Shown here in pieces: positions 40,815 through 45,294 of a stretch of 45,294 bases of DNA. Made by a program: the position numbers and the translations under genes. Origin of the DNA: an uncultured Treponema sp. (GTDB lineage: Bacteria; Spirochaetota; Spirochaetia; Treponematales; Treponemataceae); NCBI GenBank assembly GCA_937902125.1, contig CALDIB010000081.1, positions 1 through 45,294 of the forward strand, read 5' to 3'. A model generated the notes under the pieces. It was not told the origin of the DNA. It was given only the letters and a program-made list of their open reading frames with translations, and searched no databases. The first letter of the stretch is position 1. Every line of letters begins with the position of its first letter.

Positions 40815-41402
40815 ATGAAAAAGATAATCACCATAAGCAGAGAATTTGGAGCGGGCGGCGGCGAAATTGGAACAAGGGTTGCCGACGAACTGGGCTTTGA
40901 TTATTGCGACAAGGAATTGATTTTAAGCGCGGCCCGCGACGCCAACCTTGACATAGAGCGCGCCCTAAGCCTTGACGAAAAGCCGCCCGTGATTTTTGGC
41001 TTTACCCAAAGCCTTTTTGAAATGTACAGCGCGCCCTTGGACGAGCGGGTTTTCAACGCGCAAAAAGGAATAATCAGAAAGCTGGGCGAGCGTGGAAAGT
41101 GCGTCATCGTAGGCCGCAACGCCAACAGCATTCTTGCGGCCTTTGACAACACATTGCGGGTCTTCATTCACGCCGACCAATACTGGCGGGCGGCGCGCCT
41201 GCAAAAAGAAAAAATGCCGGACAAGACCGAAAAAGAAATTTTGGACGACATAAAAATCGTAGACAAGCGCCGCCAAAAATACTGCTCCCATTACACCAAC
41301 ACCGAATTTGGCGCAAGCAAGCATTACGACTTGTGCCTTTCCACTTCGTCTCTGGGCATCGACAAGTGCGTCCAGATTATTTTGGACATCGCGCGGGGCT
41401 AA
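40815..41402 (+). CDS. Cytidylate kinase-like protein
   Basis: 195 residues from ATG 40815 (GAGG 7-8 nt upstream); a GTG at 40803 overlapping the ATPase stop is the alternative. The start 'KIITISREFGAGGGEIGTRVADELGFDYCDKELI' is the P-loop region of the cytidylate-kinase-like family (AGGGEIG in place of the usual GPAGSGKS). Later 'CVIVGRNANSIL', 'RVFIHAD' and 'DKRRQKYCSHYTN' fit as well. Members next to transporters have unclear substrates. It is the last gene of the transporter operon. Confidence 0.88.
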   Translation: MKKIITISREFGAGGGEIGTRVADELGFDYCDKELILSAARDANLDIERALSLDEKPPVIFGFTQSLFEMYSAPLDERVFNAQKGIIRKLGERGKCVIVGRNANSILAAFDNTLRVFIHADQYWRAARLQKEKMPDKTEKEILDDIKIVDKRRQKYCSHYTNTEFGASKHYDLCLSTSSLGIDKCVQIILDIARG

Positions 41403-41422
41403 GTATTTTGTATAGTGGTGTT

Positions 41423-41477
41423 TGTCGGAATAATGTCGGAATAATGTCGGAATAATGTCGGAATAATGTCGGAATAA
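41423..41477. repeat. Five exact 11-bp iterons (TGTCGGAATAA)
   Basis: TGTCGGAATAA is repeated five times without any mismatch, ending 2 nt before the -35 box of the AlbA/HTH gene. The 11-bp period puts every copy on the same face of the helix. TATTTTGTATAGT flanks the array on both sides (41404-41416 and 41491-41503). Confidence 0.9.
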
Positions 41478-41479
41478 AC

Positions 41480-41508
41480 TTGACTTTGAATATTTTGTAT
41501 AGTATAAT
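41480..41508 (+). promoter_or_regulatory. Promoter of the AlbA/HTH gene
   Basis: TTGACT (41480-41485), 17 nt, TATAAT (41503-41508), with the ATG 9 nt later at 41518 and no ribosome-binding site. The iteron array abuts the -35 box. Confidence 0.75.
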
Positions 41509-41517
41509 TTCCAATAT

Positions 41518-42924
41518 ATGAGTATAGAGGAAATAAAACGGAAGATTTCTTTAGGCGAAAACATTGCCGTGGAATTCAAAAGATGCGGCAACGGAATGCA
41601 AAAAGACGTTTATGAAACAGTCTGCTCATTTTCAAATAGATTCGGCGGCGACATTTTTTGCGGAGTTCTCGACGACGGCGCCATAGAAGGAATTCCCGAA
41701 GGCGCCGCGCAAGCAATAGTGAACAACTTTGTAAAAGCCATCTCAAATGAAGATTTGTTTCAGCCAAAGCTTTTTATAACCCCGGAAATAGTTTTGATTG
41801 ACGGAAAGCTCATCATTCATATCCACGTTCCATTTTCTTCCGAATTATGCAGATATAAAAAGGAAATTTATGACCGCATTGGCGAAAGCGATGTAATAGT
41901 AAAATCAACATCAAAAATTGTTGAGCTTGGAATCCGAAAACAGAATGTGTATACCGAACAAAAAGTCTTTCCGTTTGCAACAATTTCGGAACTTAACGCA
42001 GATTTAATAGAACGCGCAAGACGAATGGCCGTTTACAAGAATGAAAATCATCCGTGGAAAAACCTTTCCGACATGGAACTATTGCGAAGCGCAAGACTTT
42101 TTGGAGAAGACCTGGAAACAGGAAAAGAAGGCATAAACCTTGCTGGGCTTCTTTTGTTTGGCCGAGATGATGTAATTGGTTCCGCCTGCCCTTCTTACAA
42201 AACAGATGCCATTCTTAAAAAAGTAAACACAGACCGCTATGACGACCGCCAGATTATTTCAACAAACCTTATAGATAGTTTTGATCAGCTCGTACAATTC
42301 GGTCAAAAGCATCTTTGGGATAAATTTCATATTGAAGGAATGCAGGCCGTAAGTCTAAGAGACAAAATCCTGCGAGAAATGATTTCGAATATTCTAATGC
42401 ATAGGGAATATGTAAGTCCTTACGTTTCACGCTTCATTATTGAAGAAGACAGAATGTACACAGAAAACCCTTGCAAGGCCCTGGATTATTTTAAGCTTAC
42501 GCCGGACAATTTTACGCCGGTTTCTAAAAATCCTATAATCGCCTCCTTCTTTGTTCAGATTGGAAATGCCGACGAACTTGGCAGCGGAATCAGAAATCTT
42601 TTTAAATACACAAAGCTATATTCTGGCGAAGAGCCGACAATGATAGAAAACGACATTTTCAAAACAGAGATACCGCTCAACAACAGCTACTCGGCTGACG
42701 CGAACAAAGGCGCTCGGCAAAATGAAACAGAAGCCGCTCTAAGTTTGAATCAACAGAAAATTATCAAGCTCATAAAAGAACAGCCTCAAATATCCGCGGA
42801 ACAGATTGCAAAAGAACTGGATTTGTCCTCACGCACAGTGGAACGCAATTTGCAGGAACTCAAAAACATGTCTGTAATTGAACGCGCCGGCAGTAAAAAA
42901 GACGGAAGATGGGTAATTATATAA
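41518..42924 (+). CDS. AlbA_2 (Schlafen-like) domain regulator with ATPase-like and HTH domains
   Basis: 468 residues. Residues 1-120 form the AlbA_2/Schlafen-AlbA domain ('ENIAVEFKRCGNGMQKDVYETVCSFSNRFGGDIFCGVLDDG'). The middle includes a divergent HATPase_c_4-like part ('LREMISNILMHREYVSPYVSRFIIEEDRMYTENPCKA', 'DELGSGIRNLFKY'), and the end is a winged helix ('ISAEQIAKELDLSSRTVERNLQELKNMSVIERAG'). Such proteins are usually annotated as transcriptional regulators or RecG-like, but their role is poorly known; some sit in defence islands. Codon use is more AT-rich than the transporter genes upstream. Five iterons before its promoter suggest it binds there itself. Confidence 0.88.
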   Translation: MSIEEIKRKISLGENIAVEFKRCGNGMQKDVYETVCSFSNRFGGDIFCGVLDDGAIEGIPEGAAQAIVNNFVKAISNEDLFQPKLFITPEIVLIDGKLIIHIHVPFSSELCRYKKEIYDRIGESDVIVKSTSKIVELGIRKQNVYTEQKVFPFATISELNADLIERARRMAVYKNENHPWKNLSDMELLRSARLFGEDLETGKEGINLAGLLLFGRDDVIGSACPSYKTDAILKKVNTDRYDDRQIISTNLIDSFDQLVQFGQKHLWDKFHIEGMQAVSLRDKILREMISNILMHREYVSPYVSRFIIEEDRMYTENPCKALDYFKLTPDNFTPVSKNPIIASFFVQIGNADELGSGIRNLFKYTKLYSGEEPTMIENDIFKTEIPLNNSYSADANKGARQNETEAALSLNQQKIIKLIKEQPQISAEQIAKELDLSSRTVERNLQELKNMSVIERAGSKKDGRWVII

Positions 42925-42972
42925 ATTTTGGATGTGGCGCGGGGCTAAAAGCGCGTTTGTTATGCTCTTGCC

Positions 42973-43413
42973 TTATCGAAGAGCTATTGTCAAAATCAGC
43001 GAAATTATTCCCACAGTAAAGGAAATAATTCCCATCTTAAATGAGATGCGGGCCGCGGTGTTGTCTGTGTGCCAGTAATAGGCAAGCCAGCAGGCACTTT
43101 GGATTTTCACAGAAACTTCAGCAGACGATACACTTAAAACGTTTTTTCCATCGCTATCAATATAGAGGATTCCGTCCGCGCTTGAAACGCCGTTTGGAAC
43201 GCCGCGCAAGATTCTGTAGACAGACATTTTTGTTTCTTCAGAAGTGATTTTTACAAAACGTTTTCTACGGTCTGTCCCTTTTAGCGTTTTCCTAAAGACT
43301 TTCTTATATAAAGAAGCATGCGCATACACATTTTCACAGCCAAATTCCGCTGCTTTTTTTTCTTCTAAGTCAAAGCGCGTTTTTAACAGCGCCTTAAAGG
43401 AATATCCATTCAT
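42973..43413 (-). CDS. Hypothetical protein with C-terminal membrane anchor
   Basis: 146 residues from ATG 43413 (MNGYSFKALLKTRFDLEEKKAA); a GTG at 43425 is an alternative. The N-terminal ~115 residues are soluble and basic (YKKVFRKTLKGTDRRKRFVKIT), with a short beta-rich part. The last ~20 (MGIISFTVGIISLILTIAL) form one transmembrane helix, so it may be tail-anchored. I do not recognise a family. It follows the DUF1566-like lipoprotein gene by 21 nt on the same strand and shares its AT-rich base use. Confidence 0.65.
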   Translation of the reverse strand: MNGYSFKALLKTRFDLEEKKAAEFGCENVYAHASLYKKVFRKTLKGTDRRKRFVKITSEETKMSVYRILRGVPNGVSSADGILYIDSDGKNVLSVSSAEVSVKIQSACWLAYYWHTDNTAARISFKMGIISFTVGIISLILTIALR

Positions 43414-43434
43414 AATATAGCCCACTCAAATAAA

Positions 43435-44289
43435 CTAAAATTCCCGGACACAACAAGCGTAAAGTTTGTTGTTCTTGGGCCATCTGTTTTCCAAGTTCCC
43501 AGTTTCGAAAAGGAGTTTATACGCGCATTTGTAGGACCGATCGGACTGGGATGACGACCAGTATACATTTGAGTCGAACTTATCTCCGCCAAGAGTCTCG
43601 CTTGCAGCATCTATGTCGAATCCGTTTGTTGTATCTGCCCGGCATGCATAAATCTGGAAGAGTTCTGCGCAACTTGGAAGATACCAGCCGCTTGCATAGC
43701 TTGTTCCAAGATTTGTTGCAGTACTGCTGTAGTTCTTTGTAAATTCGAAGACAGAATTAACAAACTGAGAAGGGTCATCATCTAGGCCAGATTCCTTCAA
43801 AAATGCTTTTATCTGCTCAAAGTTATCGCTGCCGTTCCTGTCGCCTGTAAAGGGAAAGGTTAGATCATTGCTGTAAGCTTTGCTTGTTGCAGGACACTGT
43901 ATAGTCGTGATGTCCGTTTTATATGCATTGGACAAATCCTTACACCATATCAGTTTATCATTGCTGTGCTTCAAGCCTACACCAAGCGTTCTGCTTGTTG
44001 TTGTGTCGTTTCCGCTGTTAAGTCCTGTTCCTTTGTAGAAAATAAGCGCAATTGCAGCACTCTTCTGCTCGTCTGTAAGAGTAAGCTGTGCAGTATATGG
44101 AGTTGCAGAACCGTCATTAAATACAATATCACCAACTTCATAAGGACTTGAGTACTTTCCTAATTTTCCCTGAATTTCAGTTCTTGTGCTGATACTTGGT
44201 GATGAAGATGCCGGATTTGAACATGCCGTTCCAAGAACTGTGATTGCAGCTGCAACAAACATAACCAAAAGGGCTGATATTTTTTTCAT
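43435..44289 (-). CDS. DUF1566-like lipoprotein
   Basis: 284 residues from ATG 44289 (GGAG upstream); four residues earlier an ATG lacks a site. The lipoprotein signal is MKKISALLVMFVAAAITVLGTAC with the lipidated Cys at 23. The C-terminal part carries the features of DUF1566/Fib_succ_major-related lectin-like domains ('GTSYASGWYLPSCAELFQIYA', 'VYWSSSQSDRSYKCAYKLLFETG', 'LYACCVREF'), common in Treponema and Fibrobacter surface lipoproteins. A Ser/Pro-rich linker follows the lipid anchor. Function is unknown; surface exposure is inferred. Confidence 0.8.
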   Translation of the reverse strand: MKKISALLVMFVAAAITVLGTACSNPASSSPSISTRTEIQGKLGKYSSPYEVGDIVFNDGSATPYTAQLTLTDEQKSAAIALIFYKGTGLNSGNDTTTSRTLGVGLKHSNDKLIWCKDLSNAYKTDITTIQCPATSKAYSNDLTFPFTGDRNGSDNFEQIKAFLKESGLDDDPSQFVNSVFEFTKNYSSTATNLGTSYASGWYLPSCAELFQIYACRADTTNGFDIDAASETLGGDKFDSNVYWSSSQSDRSYKCAYKLLFETGNLENRWPKNNKLYACCVREF

Positions 44290-44472
44290 AAAATTCTCCA
44301 ATTGTTCATATTGCTTTTCAAAAAAAAGAAAAGTTAAATAACGGCTTGATTATAGGCCATCTATTTTCATTCCGCTAGTTTGCCGCCTTTGCCAAAAACA
44401 ATGAGTTGGCTCACTGTTTTTTTATGACCCTCATCTAGCCACAAAAGCGCCCTGTTATGCTATACTAAGGCT

Positions 44473-45099
44473 ATGAAAAAGCTGATTTTAATTGACGACC
44501 ACAAAATGCTCCGCAAGGGCATTTCCTCTTATATTACGGAAAACTCGGACTGGACTATTCTGGCAGAAGCCGAAAGCCTGGAAGAAATTCCTGACATAAT
44601 AAAAAAAATCGCGCCCCAAAAAGACGACAAAATCGTCGCCGTCGTTGACATACAAATAAAGGGCTCTTCCGACTATCCATTCAGCGGTTTTGAAGCCGTA
44701 AAGCTTCTTGCCAAGGCCGGCGTTCCAAGCGTGATATTTTCAAGCCACGACACTGGGGCGCTTATTGAACGCGCGATGAGCGCCTAGGTTGGAGCCAAGG
44801 GTTTTGTCTCAAAATTAAGCGACGAAAAAATGCTGCTCGACGCAATCAACACGGTCGCCGCGGGAAAGACTTTTGTTCAGCCTGATTTAGTGGCCTCGTT
44901 TATGGAAATGAATTCCTTATTGTCCGTTCTTACAAAAAGGGAGATGCAGGTTGTAAAGCTTATTCAGGACGGACGCGCAAACGAAGAAATCGCCTCAAAG
45001 CTTCAAATCAAGCTTACGACTTTGGAAAACTACATCAGCGTGATTTACGACAAAATCGGCTGCCGCGACCGCTCAAGCTTGCTTGAAAAATTAAGGTAA
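44473..45099 (+). pseudogene. LuxR/NarL-type response regulator interrupted by an amber codon
   Basis: One continuous frame encodes a complete response regulator except for TAG at 44785-44787. The receiver domain (MKKLILIDDHKMLRKG..., phospho-acceptor Asp in VVDIQI, 'SVIFSSHD') runs to 'ALIERAMSA', then TAG, then 'VGAKGFVSKLSDEKMLLDAI' and a LuxR helix-turn-helix ('LTKREMQVVKLIQDGRANEEIASKLQIKLTTLENYISVIYDKIG'). No frameshift exists, and the sequence on both sides fits the family, so one substitution (for example TAC, TAT or GAG to TAG) or a sequencing error is likely. If real, only a receiver domain is made. A -10 box (TATACT) ends 6 nt before the ATG. Confidence 0.85.
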
Positions 45100-45117
45100 T
45101 TTTGCCAAAATAAAAGC

Positions 45118-45252
45118 ATGGATTTGACAGAGACAAACCTTGCCGTTTTTCAATTTATAGAGCTTCTCTCAATCATTTCATTTTTGTGCATCGCCTTCGC
45201 GCTTTTCCTTCTTTTGTACATAAAGGGCAAAGAAAAAAAGGCCTTTCGCTGA
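45118..45252 (+). CDS. 44-residue single-pass membrane protein
   Basis: A short frame starts at ATG 45118, 18 nt after the response-regulator stop (MDLTETNLAVFQFIELLS). A hydrophobic helix follows (IISFLCIAFALFLLLYI), then a basic end (KGKEKKAFR). The composition is that of a real small membrane protein with the basic side in the cytoplasm. No ribosome-binding site is obvious. It may be linked to the regulator gene. Function unknown. Confidence 0.45.
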   Translation: MDLTETNLAVFQFIELLSIISFLCIAFALFLLLYIKGKEKKAFR

Positions 45253-45283
45253 AAATTGTGGGTAAATATGGTAAAATCCCCTC

Positions 45284-45294
45284 ATGGAAACAAT
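45284..45294 (+). CDS. Possible start of a gene cut by the window end
   Basis: An ATG at 45284 lies 6 nt after a TAAAAT hexamer (45272-45277), the same nearly leaderless layout seen for other genes here. Only three complete codons are visible, so this is weak. Confidence 0.25.

Noticed and set aside
41423..41477. CRISPR-like array
   Set aside because: The units are 11 bp, directly abutting and without spacers, and no cas gene is present.

Overview
This window looks like a metagenome-assembled contig made of two unlike pieces. Bases 1 to about 3,234 are GC-rich (my impression is well above the rest) and carry genes typical of anaerobic Firmicutes/Clostridia: the end of a secreted Ig-like/S-layer-homology protein, a short zinc-type alcohol dehydrogenase and the first ~90 codons of a CobW-like GTPase. 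From about 3,234 to the end the DNA is of moderate GC with A-rich codons, and has spirochaete-style lipoproteins, exported proteins and SpoIIE/STAS signalling. The best fit is a Treponema-like spirochaete, by inference; no rRNA or other marker gene is present to prove it. The CobW-like gene and glutamate dehydrogenase are both cut at the same point and face each other, so an assembly chimera is the simplest explanation.

Layout of the spirochaete part. 3.2-12.5 kb is housekeeping: gdhA (3' end missing), adk, a GGDEF remnant, rarA with a long extra C-terminal half, a lipoprotein plus an outer-membrane-like protein, and the overlapping pair folD-miaB. 12.4-12.7 kb holds a ~122-bp tandem repeat derived from the miaB 3' end. 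12.7-16.4 kb is an AT-rich island with a full FokI-type type IIS restriction enzyme and its double-headed adenine methyltransferase. 16.6-22.0 kb has an acyl-CoA synthetase with a histone H1-like tail, a serine recombinase, pfkA with an FMN 2-hydroxyacid oxidase-like gene, and a glutathione-peroxidase-like gene under a consensus promoter. 22.2-28.4 kb is one minus-strand series (exported flavodoxin, CMD-cupin protein, exported FGE-flavodoxin fusion, short DXS, FMN reductase) facing a divergent LysR regulator across a palindromic LysR box. 28.5-30.3 kb has an MFS transporter and an XRE regulator. 30.3-34.1 kb is a four-gene ketosynthase/dehydratase/reductase/ketosynthase cassette in the order of apeO-P-Q-R from aryl-polyene clusters. 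34.2-41.4 kb has a GNAT enzyme, an amino-acid ABC transporter split into two parts, a SpoIIE phosphatase fused to an RsbW-like kinase domain with a STAS antagonist opposite it, a zinc-ribbon FGE-domain protein and a cytidylate-kinase-like protein. 41.4-45.3 kb has an AlbA/HTH regulator behind five exact 11-bp iterons, a membrane protein, a DUF1566-like lipoprotein, a LuxR-type response regulator broken by an amber codon, and a 44-residue membrane protein.

Themes. Long perfect hairpins sit at many gene ends; in several the hairpin spans or abuts the stop codon, and a two-hairpin element recurs in which the first stem is conserved while the second keeps its pairing but not its sequence. Several genes have a -10 hexamer only 6-9 nt before the ATG and no ribosome-binding site, suggesting leaderless or nearly leaderless mRNAs. 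I found no tRNA, rRNA or CRISPR array.
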